DNA from: Acetivibrio cellulolyticus CD2
Lineage (GTDB): Bacteria; Bacillota; Clostridia; Acetivibrionales; Acetivibrionaceae
NCBI RefSeq assembly: GCF_000179595.2
Contig: NZ_JH556653.1
Coordinates: forward strand, 337,964-401,963
DNA length: 64,000 bases
Reading direction: 5' to 3'
Shown here: positions 10,301 through 19,083 of the stretch, in pieces
Position numbering within the stretch: position 1 is the stretch's first letter
How the letters are laid out: each line of letters starts with the position of its first letter
Position numbers and translations under genes: made by a program
The notes under the pieces: generated by a model
Seen by the model: the letters and a program-made list of their open reading frames with translations, nothing else
What the model was told of the DNA's origin: nothing
Database searches by the model: none

Positions 10301-13300
10301 TCCAGCTGTACTTTGTTATTCCCACATTATCTTTTGATGCACTTGCATCAAATTCAACCTCCATACCAATCTCAGCTGATGAAACACAGTTTATATGAGG
10401 AGTAGGTAAAACATCATCAATATCTAATGGACTGGCAGCCTCATTTAAAGTTTCGGCAGTATTTATAAGCTTATCAGTTGCAATAATTTTATAAATATAT
10501 TGTTTAGAGGGATCAAGATCCCTATCAACAATAGACAAGGTTGTACCTCTATACTCTCCAACCACTGTATAAAACTCACTATCCGAAGTTCTGCGATGTA
10601 GTTCGTATTCAACAATATCTGTTTCATCACAGCTCCACGATATATTGAAGCCTCTGCCTATAGGCTCAACAGCAATTTTAAGACCTTTTGGTGCAATATT
10701 GTCTATAGTGTATTCGTTATAAACATAGTCTGAAACATTTCCTTTCAAATCAACAGCATATCCTCTAATTTTCAGTATACTTCCTGAAGGAAACGTTTTA
10801 GTATCCAAATCTGCTGTATAGAAATCCTTCTGGTATGATGAAGGAACTGCAAAAAACTCTACCCATTCTTCGCCATCAAGGCTATACTCAGCTGCCAATT
10901 TTGATAGTTTAATATTATCACTGGCAATTAAAACGTAGGTCAGCTTACTGCCTATTGTCATTTTATCCACTGGATAATCGTTGGTCACTACCGGTTTTTC
11001 ATTGTCCTCAATACCAGATGCATCCAACATTGTTATATCAACAGTATTACTCTCATAGCTTGAATTCCCAGCAATATCATTACATATAACCTTGTAATAA
11101 TAAGTTTTTCCCGGTTCAACACCCACATCAAAATAGTTGAGGCTCACTACATCAGCGGCAATAGTTGTATATATTCCGCCTACTTCTTCGGACCTCAAAA
11201 CAGAAAAGCTTTTTATATATGGCTCAGAATTTTTGTCCCATCTGATTTCAATACAGTCAGCATAACTAATAGCTGTGACGTTCTGAACCTTTTCTGGTGC
11301 AGTATTGTCAATGATATATTGAGTATATGGTACATTCTCACTTACATTTCCGCTGACATCTGTCGCAATTGCCCTAACGTAAAACTCACCCTCACGAACC
11401 TTTGAAATATCAAGATTATAACTCCAACTGTATTCCTTACTATTGTATATAGTTGCTGAAGCAGCTTCATCCCACTCTGATCCATCTAAAGAGGTCTGCA
11501 ATTGAATTTTTCTGAGGTTTATATTGTCTCTTGCCGTTATCACAACTGGAATATTTCCGGTATAGCAACTGGCATCAGGCTTTATCGTAACTATTTCAGG
11601 TTTCTCATCGTCTTCTATTTCAAGAATACTTATAGCTTCTGACACGGTCTCCTGCTTTGCTCCGTCACGATCAATCGCTGTATATCTTATTTTATAGTCC
11701 CCTTGAGGCATATACTCAACATCCCATATACACTTAAACAAAAGACCATCAGGAGTCTTTACATATGATACCGAACTGTTAAAGTGGTTCCACTTATCTT
11801 CTTCACCGTTACGATATTCAAATTTCACCATGATACCACTTGAGTTCAGCATATCACTTGTCAATGCTTTCAATTCAATTTTTTTCACGTTATACCCGAC
11901 AAAGCTATAACTTCCATCATAAGCATCCTTGATTGAATTAAGCACCGGAATATCTTTAATTGTTTCACTGAAGTCTGAGTAATTCATTGAAGGATCAAAG
12001 GCCCTTATTTTGTAACTATATTCAACACCAGTCTCCAGCTTGGAATCAGTATAGCTATTTGTATAAGAAACAGCAACTTTCATGTCGTCTCTGAAAATCT
12101 CATATCCGGCAACAACACTATTGTCACTGGAAGCTTGCCAGGAAAGAGATATGCTCTTACTAGCATGGGAGCTAACAACAAGGTTTTGTGGCACCTCCGG
12201 TAAAACTGCATCTCCAACTTCCACAACTATCTGAACAGGTTCGGAAGTATTACCGGATACATCTGTTGCCATAATCTTATATACACAAGTCTGACCTTTG
12301 TTTAGTCCTGTTGCGATATAAAGCTTGGAACGATAACCGGAGAACAAAAGATTTTCGTCTTTCCATATAGTATAGGAGCATTCATTGTCATCATTTACAT
12401 CCCAGGATATCTTCACACTGTCAACACTTTGAGCCACTGTATCATAATCTTTTAAGACAGGGGCTACTGTATCAACAATAATTTCATGATAATACGTAGA
12501 ACTTTTCAGCCCTGTGAAATCTTGTGCGACAAGGCCGTAATCGCCATCTACTGGAATATTCAGGACGCCTTCAAAGTCGCCCTTCTCATTTGCTAAAAGC
12601 TTTACACTGTAAGAGGCCCAGGAATTATAACCGTAATTATTGTATTTATATGCATATACTGTTACATTTCCCTCTCCATTAGTAGTATTGCCACTAATTT
12701 TTACATAATCATGCTTGTCTCTGTTGTCAAGATTTATATTAATTCTTGAAACAGGTGTTACTACCTGCTCAGGTTTTTTTATCATTACCGACTTTGAGGA
12801 GTTAATATTTCCAACCTCATCTGCCGTAAATACCTCAACCTTTTCTATATAATCTATATTACCGTATTCCAGTATAGCTGAGTAATTACCCTTGTCATCA
12901 ATAGGCTTGAGTTCTCTTGAATAGCTTGCATAATAACTAACCTTGTCACCGTTATAACCTTCGGAATAAAACGCAACACCTGCAAAGGAAGGACTGCCAC
13001 TGATATTAGCCACTACTTTTAAATCGGTAGCATGCATCGCGCCTTCTTCCGGAGTAATAATAGAAATCTCCGGTCTATTTTCACTCAAAATACCTTTAAA
13101 CGCATAGACTTCGCTTTCGGTATCAAAATCATCAATCAATTGAAAATAGAGTGTTTTTTCTCCCTGTGAATCATCAAAGGAGTAGTAAACACTGTCTGTA
13201 ACTGTTTGATAGTCTTCTTTATCCAAGTCTTCTATTTTTTCAGAAAACCTTACTTTTGTATAATAAAGTGTATTTATATCGAAGCTTACATCTTTATCCT

Positions 13301-16300
13301 CAAGTAAAGGTTTTTTCATACTTCCATCTGTCCATTCTTTGGCAACAATCGTCGGTTTTATATCTAAAGACCCATTATAATAAAGATCTACATTGCCGAT
13401 AGCTTCTCCGTCTGCTTTGACAGATACATAATAGTTGCCAATATTCAGATTGTCCAAGTCCCCTTGATTGATTTCTAAAGCATTTTTACCAGTTCTTTTC
13501 ACAAGCTTGACACCTTTTTTTACATTGGTATACGGCCAGATTGATCTTATATCTGCTATATATTCGGCATCTTCCGCAAGATTTTCTCCAAGAATAAGTA
13601 TAGGAGAGCCGTATTGAACAGAATTTACCGAAGGTACAATTTTTTCCTTAGCAACAACTATATCCTGACTTCTTCTGACGTTTTTTTCATCGCACATGCA
13701 GATTGAGTATTTTCCATAATTCAATTCAGCATTCATCTTGAAGTCTACTATTCTGGAGTCATTTGTAATTCTTTCATCAACTTCATCGCAACTGATTATA
13801 TTATCTAAAGAGTCTAAAACATTGAAAGAATAGCCTTCTATTGTGCTTATCCTTGGAAATGACAAAGTCAACAAATCACTTCCATACACTGCTTTTTCTA
13901 CTGTAAATGACTCTGCTGGATAGTTATCCGAAAAAATAATATACTTATTGAAGCCAAATTTTTCCTCACCATCTCTTAAACATATCTCATATACTTGCTC
14001 TGTTTTAACTTTCGTCAAATCAGCCTCAACATTTATATCTTTAAACGCTCCATCATAATAGGTCTTTACGGTATTCCAAACCCCTGCCTGTATTTCTTCT
14101 TTTGTCATTACATCAACCAGAATCAGCTCGGCATTATCCGAAAAACCTTTCACCCAATTACAACTCAACTCCATTTCTTCATTATTGTTCATCCTATACG
14201 CAACTTTATAGTTACCCTCCGAGTCTTTAAATGAAGAAGGAGAAAAACTGTTATAATCTCCTATTTTCAAGCCATCTATATTCAGCTCTTTATCCTTGGT
14301 ATTATAAAAATACTCATATTCCATACCATTTATTCTTATAAAATATCTTGTATCTTCCTTTAACTCCTTACTGATATTAAGCGTGCCGCTTATCATTACC
14401 TGCTCAGTATTGTAATAAGGGCTTGCCATATAAACAGATGCAGACTTCTTGATAGTGGACTTTTCTACTGTGCCGTATACTTCACCTTCACCTACAAGTT
14501 CAATATCTACATTTTCAGTCCCCATGATTCCATTATCAATACCATATCCACTTAAAGCAAATTCAACAGTACCAGTCTTAGGTAATGTTGGTGGATAAAA
14601 AGTAACAAATTTGTCTACGCTGCTCGCACCATCTGATGCAGGTACGCCAAAATTGATTGAACTCAACGTGCCTCCTTCATTACTAAACTCTATAGAGTAG
14701 TATCCACCTTCATTCAATAGGGGAAGTTCACTTTTCCCTGAGAAATCCAATTTAAACACACCTTCATCATCAGGTCTCAATCCTGATAATTCGCCTATTA
14801 GCATTGGTATGTGGTTATCGTTTCTAATCAATTCAGCTTTATACTCCACAGCTTTATCGCAATAGGAAGTAACAACCTCAATTATCGGAGCCTTGTAATC
14901 GACTATACGGACATATTGAGTTGTAAGTCTATCATTATATGTGTTGCCGGAATTAAGGATTAAACTTTGTTGATTTACATACAGCTTACCTGGATAACTG
15001 ATTCTTATTGTGTAGGTGTTATATTCCAATATAGGTTTATTAACCCTCATTCGAAATATAAAATCATCATCACTTAAAGTTATATGTTCTACTTTTGATG
15101 CTACAACATTCCCATACATATCCATAATCTCGAAATTTATATTCTCCATATCTACATTTTTCGAGTTAGAAAATCCAACATTAAGATCGGCATATTGAAC
15201 ATTATTGTCTGTTGCTTCATACAAAGTATAACAACTAACACTTTCAACTATAAGTTCTTCAGTAGGTATTACTTTAACAGGAACTTCAAACTGCGATACT
15301 CCTGCAACCAATTTAAGCCTGTATCCCTTATCAGATTGCAACAAACCATTAAAGTATATAGTTGGAATATCTGCGTAATATAAATTTCTTGTAAAATTCT
15401 CCTCATCGTACTCATGGCTTGTGAAGTTATAATTCGACCCAAAAGCGGTTGCTTCTACATCTTTAGTTGTAATTCTTACATCTCCTGAAGTTGCTATAGT
15501 TTTACCTGTTTCATCAACAAGTATGAACTTCCCTTCACTTGTATTTATATCATTTAAATAAACAGAACCATATCCTGAAACATAATAACTATTTTCAGGT
15601 ACATACAAGCAAATATTGTTACCTATTTTCAAACTTGTCTGACATTCCTCTATCACAGCCTTTTCATCACTGTCTTTACAGTTGATTTTTATTGAATACT
15701 CTCCAAATTCAACTTTTGCGCCAAAATTACACACAAACTGTAAGAGATTATCTTCCGGTGTACCTGTCCCACCTCTGATGCAAGCCTTTGGTACTTCAAT
15801 TTTTTCAATAGAGATACCATTTTTTAAAAGCTCTGCCTCAAAAACGATGTCGCCCTGTAAAGCCCCAGCTATTATATCAGCTGGCACACATGGCATTTCT
15901 ATTACTACAGAGGCAGCATCTTCTGCCGTATATGTATTGTTTTTTATCTTATAAACAACTTCTGTTTGTATTGACTTAAACTTATTTACAACAAACTCTA
16001 CGGGCAATTCTGTGTTTACATATGCGTTTATGTAGTACTTACATCCTTTACAAAGTTTGAAGGCAATAGAATTGCTTTTCTCAGGCCACATCCTCAATGA
16101 AACCAGTGTTTTTTCATTACCGTCTGTAATACACATATAATTCAAAGCATCTTTAGAAGCTGTTACAGTATAAACACCTGTCAACTCCGGCACAAAACAC
16201 AACTTGATCTGAGAACTTTTCTCAGTTTCATCTGGATTATTAAAAACTTTAACTTCGTCCTCAATTATAATTTGAGTGGATTCGTCTACTATGTCGGAAT

Positions 16301-16721
16301 CTGGCAATGAAGCTTCAGCCTCTGAATACTTGAAGTCAGTGTTCAAAATATCAGCCTTTACCGTAACAGCATCCTCAAGAACGACAGTAGTGCTTTCTGC
16401 TTCTTTCGTTGTTAATACATTGCTTACAGAATCGTCCTGCAGAAACTCGCTATCAAAGCTGAATTCTTCAACTTTGTCAGTGGGTCTCGGCTCAGAAACC
16501 GTTTCAAGATTACTTTTTGCTGTCTCTACGGCTAAATCTGAATCTGTTTTCGGAGTGTCACTTAAAACTTCCGATACATTTTTACTCAATAATGGATTAG
16601 CTTTGGTAACATCATCCTTAGTTGCAATTCCTTCAGCAAAAGATGTGTTTGGCACCATCAAGCTGAACAATAAAGTTGCAACCATCACAAGTGCCAGAAT
16701 AGAATTTAATCTCTTCTTCAT
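4371..16721 (-). CDS. Giant SLH-anchored multidomain surface protein (4,116 aa)
   Basis: Start ATG 16721 has AGGGGGAG upstream and a signal peptide (1-29, ending NTSFAEG). Approximate order: about 1,400 residues of repeated Ig-like beta modules; FN3-type repeats about 1420-2090 (KISWDVNDDNECSYTIWK, SISLSWQASSDNSVVAGYEI); a PKD domain about 2108-2190 (YSWNFGDGT); carboxypeptidase-regulatory-like modules near 2195-2275 and 2725-2800; an aromatic beta-rich region about 2970-3205; a BNR/beta-propeller-like region about 3240-3630 (ALYYSFYEEGKWSEPEQ); two CARDB-type domains about 3630-3850; a Pro/Thr/Gly/Ser linker; and three SLH domains about 3934-4116 that bind cell-wall polymer. No catalytic motif was seen. 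An adhesive or scaffold role at the S-layer is inferred. The kinase gene lies upstream and the regulator downstream. Confidence 0.9.
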   Translation of the reverse strand: MKKRLNSILALVMVATLLFSLMVPNTSFAEGIATKDDVTKANPLLSKNVSEVLSDTPKTDSDLAVETAKSNLETVSEPRPTDKVEEFSFDSEFLQDDSVSNVLTTKEAESTTVVLEDAVTVKADILNTDFKYSEAEASLPDSDIVDESTQIIIEDEVKVFNNPDETEKSSQIKLCFVPELTGVYTVTASKDALNYMCITDGNEKTLVSLRMWPEKSNSIAFKLCKGCKYYINAYVNTELPVEFVVNKFKSIQTEVVYKIKNNTYTAEDAASVVIEMPCVPADIIAGALQGDIVFEAELLKNGISIEKIEVPKACIRGGTGTPEDNLLQFVCNFGAKVEFGEYSIKINCKDSDEKAVIEECQTSLKIGNNICLYVPENSYYVSGYGSVYLNDINTSEGKFILVDETGKTIATSGDVRITTKDVEATAFGSNYNFTSHEYDEENFTRNLYYADIPTIYFNGLLQSDKGYRLKLVAGVSQFEVPVKVIPTEELIVESVSCYTLYEATDNNVQYADLNVGFSNSKNVDMENINFEIMDMYGNVVASKVEHITLSDDDFIFRMRVNKPILEYNTYTIRISYPGKLYVNQQSLILNSGNTYNDRLTTQYVRIVDYKAPIIEVVTSYCDKAVEYKAELIRNDNHIPMLIGELSGLRPDDEGVFKLDFSGKSELPLLNEGGYYSIEFSNEGGTLSSINFGVPASDGASSVDKFVTFYPPTLPKTGTVEFALSGYGIDNGIMGTENVDIELVGEGEVYGTVEKSTIKKSASVYMASPYYNTEQVMISGTLNISKELKEDTRYFIRINGMEYEYFYNTKDKELNIDGLKIGDYNSFSPSSFKDSEGNYKVAYRMNNNEEMELSCNWVKGFSDNAELILVDVMTKEEIQAGVWNTVKTYYDGAFKDINVEADLTKVKTEQVYEICLRDGEEKFGFNKYIIFSDNYPAESFTVEKAVYGSDLLTLSFPRISTIEGYSFNVLDSLDNIISCDEVDERITNDSRIVDFKMNAELNYGKYSICMCDEKNVRRSQDIVVAKEKIVPSVNSVQYGSPILILGENLAEDAEYIADIRSIWPYTNVKKGVKLVKRTGKNALEINQGDLDNLNIGNYYVSVKADGEAIGNVDLYYNGSLDIKPTIVAKEWTDGSMKKPLLEDKDVSFDINTLYYTKVRFSEKIEDLDKEDYQTVTDSVYYSFDDSQGEKTLYFQLIDDFDTESEVYAFKGILSENRPEISIITPEEGAMHATDLKVVANISGSPSFAGVAFYSEGYNGDKVSYYASYSRELKPIDDKGNYSAILEYGNIDYIEKVEVFTADEVGNINSSKSVMIKKPEQVVTPVSRININLDNRDKHDYVKISGNTTNGEGNVTVYAYKYNNYGYNSWASYSVKLLANEKGDFEGVLNIPVDGDYGLVAQDFTGLKSSTYYHEIIVDTVAPVLKDYDTVAQSVDSVKISWDVNDDNECSYTIWKDENLLFSGYRSKLYIATGLNKGQTCVYKIMATDVSGNTSEPVQIVVEVGDAVLPEVPQNLVVSSHASKSISLSWQASSDNSVVAGYEIFRDDMKVAVSYTNSYTDSKLETGVEYSYKIRAFDPSMNYSDFSETIKDIPVLNSIKDAYDGSYSFVGYNVKKIELKALTSDMLNSSGIMVKFEYRNGEEDKWNHFNSSVSYVKTPDGLLFKCIWDVEYMPQGDYKIRYTAIDRDGAKQETVSEAISILEIEDDEKPEIVTIKPDASCYTGNIPVVITARDNINLRKIQLQTSLDGSEWDEAASATIYNSKEYSWSYNLDISKVREGEFYVRAIATDVSGNVSENVPYTQYIIDNTAPEKVQNVTAISYADCIEIRWDKNSEPYIKSFSVLRSEEVGGIYTTIAADVVSLNYFDVGVEPGKTYYYKVICNDIAGNSSYESNTVDITMLDASGIEDNEKPVVTNDYPVDKMTIGSKLTYVLIASDNIKLSKLAAEYSLDGEEWVEFFAVPSSYQKDFYTADLDTKTFPSGSILKIRGYAVDLKGNVSDYVYNEYTIDNIAPKGLKIAVEPIGRGFNISWSCDETDIVEYELHRRTSDSEFYTVVGEYRGTTLSIVDRDLDPSKQYIYKIIATDKLINTAETLNEAASPLDIDDVLPTPHINCVSSAEIGMEVEFDASASKDNVGITKYSWNFGDGTLQEGAKVSHIYTAEGEYKVVLSVEDSSGNKNSIEKSITILKKDNSGILNITVRDNFGKNIPYANIYVNLNTEDQFKVSTDINGMLTLKLEPGIYDIGAYQEGYSPKQQDILLAENEVSNLDFVLEETKIVVGDIKTTKLSFDEIKAAGIDVYAPGNQNVFRYEINLNYNSKPYTVSGYSGGSYSSSVEIGGSGLGGESIGGREITPIIYKNSSTGEPFILLIDIPGRVTWLKEFFDVKLHLINTEGSYDLEDCVATLNLPEGVSIASDDEQSVSIGTIAAKESRTLNWIIRGDAPGNYNISADFNGMLESFNEPVKATFTSNNPIVVNNSSGLKLIVEVEKMKNGNVDLLYRVGFVNEKSSAIYLPNINMGDSTFIRSYKTRADMSLVKTSYSSLLPGEILWKEYTLDPELYGLYADNTLFLKELASTALGGLEMPIETRMVDYGTFGRLKTQIYVLKEGVGSIESQITLIKYRSKKNDKMPDLMIVTGRGISKDNIIHEESELIIKDGIKDTTNTVKTDDKGIYILSGYSIDDVLVEEDGISYFTINVSSSDPLVIGSRQRVRIIDQNLLPEDSFGTISGEVTDKDINKVIMDADVTYGENKTKTNEYGRFEFKDILFEDDTITVEAKGFPKKTVEGEMYDGRYFKVELERMPEVTRVTSYISDSSNPSCSILPLNLPFGSLSFSVSVDLKGAGEVSKYLYKIVDRYGITKYTGENETDYIEVKDIRSKMAQGDRIQFAVEAVGTYGTTTSDYVDAKIVMAKEFPFLNAVSWLNELETAFENAGGEYDPNGIDGALKFATGEGVPDIDMPSDSGPIKSLGIDIPKFDFDLDVKYDFSNGKAIFTSKASGSSGLSGSLAEFDVPEPFSAAAGMGISTEGEVTFTLICVYNDSTLNWEIEKYQIQIATEIEVKIITLEFKYNVPIDATFGGLLLSGYVSLEINGKVTFFVNVGIDDIGSFDSVQDLMFDFYCIIEVTLRAAIGLEVTYGLLGGEFWAQGGLNITIPSGKTVLSLAIGFKETLVWFVSFEQEIGREEWVVYDPEAKQAQNVGNNAHAMKSPEKSPEKRSAKREAFSAPVANSTTSEEKLFETSPRDYLEKQKWIGEEEIMQYAYPQSHAKISEIKDKDEDFLMVFVGDDKERSDNNRTALYYSFYEEGKWSEPEQLENDGTADAFPSISADSKNTYAVWLDMDEKIGDLSKVTADYISKNILSKMKLRIANFDQEKAIWKIEASPETEGLNKLPQIATENGKTVATWVNNYGKLDSGTKENPDDIYFVYNNGSAWTEPKAFITNVQNVNKSDLLMYNGKAYFVYTTDAYSQDGQFKLYSSIFDGEKWSKPRGVLDNIYNDTHPSLAVENGKPVVFFQNNSVIYKAEIESDNIDIVVNSDRASGIQELQATNTDEGIALAWTNASAGEQRLFISTYDDESSTWTQGMELKHNSMEIPRNITVAGNGNEVLTVYNKSVYKKEEGDLGYRYDGTLLTSTSYVRKIDVAIPVDGILVEDEALVPGGKSNVYVTVENVGDLTAKNISVALYDGEKLIGKETINNSMSPGSRKTVMFECQTSTDCTELKLKAEVEAADDSDISNNISCQNLAFADVAITRIFNELYEKNRGYAYIDVTNFGFTVFDSAKIELYTDKEFKNLIATKEIKKIYPSLAKKTVVEFEVTDEQVKERVRLYAKVVVDQAEYDYKNNSDFTVVRPIGFADGTETVTLEPEPTPITPGETPGNGGNGSTGSNSSGSGNSNSSGGSDTVQQVTPTQVPDTTPTPTQETTETPETDIPGSGERQKGYMKGYEDNSFRPDKNITRAEMATILANLDLAEKTESEDMPFNDVDNKHWAAWAIKYVSEKGYFKGYEDNSFKPDNYISRAELAVVICKYLNYSENADYLNELTDTKGHWAERYINMLTSKGFIKGYSDKTFKPNNKIKRSECTALINRALGLQMKGTPEIRFKDVDNKHWAFRDIAIATQE

Positions 16722-16723
16722 TT

Positions 16724-16940
16724 TACTCCCCCTATGCAGCTTTGCTGCTTAAAATTTGAACGTTAAAGTGCTTTTCTTTCAGTCTAATCACTAATATAAA
16801 TAGTGAAATTTCTATATTTAAAATGCCTATTACTTTAGCTAAATAGGAACTATTATTTAGCTTATATCATAATGAAAATAACAAAAGATGGGGTTAATGC
16901 GGTATCATTTTGCTTCCTAGCCAATGTATAGATTGACATA
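16724..16940 (-). promoter_or_regulatory. Structured 5' leader of the giant surface-protein gene
   Basis: About 220 bases between the putative transcription start and ATG 16721. It holds three small perfect hairpins: AGCTAAATA/TATTTAGCT (16837-16862), TCACTA/TAGTGA (about 16786-16804) and GCAGC-AAA-GCTGC just before the AGGGGGAG ribosome site. No known riboswitch consensus was recognised. Confidence 0.4.
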
Positions 16941-16941
16941 T

Positions 16942-16989
16942 ATTATAATATAAAAATCATTGTTACTTTCCTAGTCACATTTGTAAGAA
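16942..16989 (-). promoter_or_regulatory. Third copy of the regulon element, upstream of the giant gene
   Basis: TTCTTACAAATGTGACT (16989-16973 on the minus strand) matches 16 of 17 bases of the element at the kinase and regulator promoters. A clear TATAAT (16947-16942) lies 25 bases downstream instead of 17; at 17 bases there is only TTTTAT. The motif is clear, the exact promoter is not. Confidence 0.6.
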
Positions 16990-17037
16990 CTTAATATAAC
17001 AAATGTTAGTTGCGAAATCATTTTCCTCAATTACCTT

Positions 17038-17087
17038 TTTTAAACAAAAATCTCGGAGTTGATTTAGACCCACATCAACACCGAGAC
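17038..17087 (-). terminator. Rho-independent terminator of the kinase gene
   Basis: CTCGGTGTTGAT / ATCAACTCCGAG stem (one mismatch) between 17051 and 17086, read leftward, followed by ATTTTTGTTT. It lies about 60 bases after the kinase stop and separates the kinase from the surface-protein transcript. Confidence 0.85.
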
Positions 17088-17145
17088 TTTAAATAATAAA
17101 TTCATAATCTATCCATAATTTGATTAATAACATCTACATACAATA

Positions 17146-18825
17146 TTATTCCTCAAAAGGAATCTCAACCCTTATATTAAATCCACCCTCATCAGATGAA
17201 CCAAACTCAACTTTTCCACCAAGAATCATAACATTTCTCTCAATGCCTCTAAGACCTCTTCCTTTTTTAATTTCCTCACAACCGATTCCATCATCTGTCA
17301 CAAATAGTTTTATCAATCCGTCTTTATTTGTTAATACAATCGATATCGTGTGTGCTTTTCCATTAAAAAACGAGTTATTTACAGCTTCCATGCATATCCT
17401 GTATATCACATATCCATGCCTTTTCTTATTGATGCTACTGTCTTTAATGCCATTATGGTAAAACTCCAATTCCATACCAGCTCCAATAACTTTCTTAAAT
17501 AATGACTCAAGAGCATTTATCAGTCCGACACTTTCTATATCTACAGGCAGTAGTTCCTCAAGTATTCTCCGTATGTTTATCCTTACTCCCTTCACAGTGT
17601 CATAAGCTATATTTATGCAATTTAAAACCTCTTCCTTCTCATCAAAATGCTTGACAGCATATTCAAGATTCATCTTTATGACATTTACCATATTACTTAA
17701 ATTGTCATGAATATCACCAGATATCCTTTTTCTTTCCTCCTCAAGCTGAGCCTTTATGAGGTCGGTATTATTTCTAAAAAAGTATATCCTGGCAACATTC
17801 CTCCCCTTTTTATCCGTCAAAGGCTTCATATAAAAAGAATACCTTTTTATGCTGCGATCTTCAGTTTCATTTTCTGAGAATATTTCAATCAAATCATAGT
17901 AACTCTTGTCAAAGCTTTCCTTTAAGAAGCTTTCAAGCTTATTAAACTTTCCTATGTCAACTGTATATTTTTTAAGTTTCGAAAGCATTTCATCAATGGT
18001 TTTACACTCCTCAATGGCAATAATTCTACCAAATTGATCACTTGATGCTTTATTATACTCCATTATACGATTCCTGTTGTCTGTGATGAAAACAGCCTCT
18101 TCCATGTCAAAAAACATATTGTGGGTTGCAATGGGAATTATGTTCATAAATTTATACTTTGATATTGCCATTGTAAAGAAAGAAAAAAGCACCGAAAAAC
18201 TTGCAGGTGTAATATCAAAGTATACAAACCTAAGTATCCCAAATCCTGTTAATGCGTTTATTGCAGGTGTAAATGCAATGGCTACAATGATCAATACAAC
18301 CTTTTTCACATTTGTGTTAAATTCCCTAGAAACCTGATACAATATAATGCATAAGCTCACCGCAAGATAACTGTAAGTAATTACTAAATTGGCTATAAAA
18401 AACACACCCCACTGGGTATATGCAGGATTCTCAATTGTTTTTTTTACTATAATCAGATAGAAATAGTCATTGGTTAGTGCAGGCAGATATGTAATTGCAA
18501 GCGGAAACATTATAATCAGCATGATAAGCTTATTTTTGGGCGATATAAAACCTGCGTAAAGCAAAGCAAAAATAAGACCAGCGCCACCTACAAAGCTTAA
18601 GGGAAACAACGAAAATCTTACGGCAAAAAGCAGCTCTTCAGTGGTAGTAGATATGAATTCAAGCGTAGAAAAAAACAGCCACATGATCAGCAGCCCTTCT
18701 GCCAAACACAAACTATATAGTACCGGTGTCCTTTTTGCCTTAAAAAGCAAATATGAAATGGTTATTGTACCTTGAAGCATAACTATTACATTAATTATGA
18801 AACATATTTTCGTAGCAGTAAGCAT
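17146..18825 (-). CDS. Membrane sensor histidine kinase, 7TM-PAS-HisKA_3
   Basis: 559 residues. The first ~220 form about seven membrane helices, the layout of the histidine-kinase N-terminal 7TM region. A PAS-like segment follows at about 230-340 (AVFITDNRNRIMEYN). The dimerisation/phosphotransfer box ERKRISGDIHDNLSN places the phospho-histidine near residue 372, typical of the NarX/DesK class that pairs with LuxR-type regulators. ATPase motifs are an N box (MEAVNNSFFNGKAH), DDGIGC and GRGLRGI. It probably senses a membrane or envelope signal and phosphorylates the regulator at 3573-4205. It has its own promoter and terminator. Partner assignment is inferred from the shared upstream element. 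Confidence 0.9.
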   Translation of the reverse strand: MLTATKICFIINVIVMLQGTITISYLLFKAKRTPVLYSLCLAEGLLIMWLFFSTLEFISTTTEELLFAVRFSLFPLSFVGGAGLIFALLYAGFISPKNKLIMLIIMFPLAITYLPALTNDYFYLIIVKKTIENPAYTQWGVFFIANLVITYSYLAVSLCIILYQVSREFNTNVKKVVLIIVAIAFTPAINALTGFGILRFVYFDITPASFSVLFSFFTMAISKYKFMNIIPIATHNMFFDMEEAVFITDNRNRIMEYNKASSDQFGRIIAIEECKTIDEMLSKLKKYTVDIGKFNKLESFLKESFDKSYYDLIEIFSENETEDRSIKRYSFYMKPLTDKKGRNVARIYFFRNNTDLIKAQLEEERKRISGDIHDNLSNMVNVIKMNLEYAVKHFDEKEEVLNCINIAYDTVKGVRINIRRILEELLPVDIESVGLINALESLFKKVIGAGMELEFYHNGIKDSSINKKRHGYVIYRICMEAVNNSFFNGKAHTISIVLTNKDGLIKLFVTDDGIGCEEIKKGRGLRGIERNVMILGGKVEFGSSDEGGFNIRVEIPFEE

Positions 18826-18860
18826 ATTTACCCCTTATCTTGACTTTCTATAAAAATAAT

Positions 18861-18909
18861 ATTATAAAAAACTATATATTTAAAGTCACATTTGTTAGAA
18901 TATTTCATT
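18861..18909 (-). promoter_or_regulatory. Promoter with the shared regulon element, kinase gene
   Basis: TATAAT (18866-18861) lies 17 bases after GTGACT (18889-18884) on the minus strand. The 28 bases 18882-18909 are identical to 4319-4346. The kinase start is 36 bases downstream of the -10 box. Confidence 0.75.
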
Positions 18910-19083
18910 TGCATTATAAAACACATCATGACAGAAAAAGGCATATTACCCCGGCTAAACCAAATATGAATTTTTTAAAGTGGTCCTTACATAATGCGTG
19001 CAGGCACCAGGGTTGTTCAGTAATCATCAGCCAGGATACTAGTGGATTTCTGGCTATTCATGCCATAAACAAAGATTGATGCG

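Noticed and set aside
16276-16752. 158-codon open frame on the plus strand opposite the N-terminus of the giant surface protein
   Set aside because: It is antisense to a clear signal peptide and coding region, Ser/Thr-rich as expected for a shadow frame, and lacks a ribosome site.
18840-19079. 79-codon plus-strand frame before the AraC gene
   Set aside because: Covers the kinase promoter, has no ribosome site and ends just before the regulator; not protein-like.
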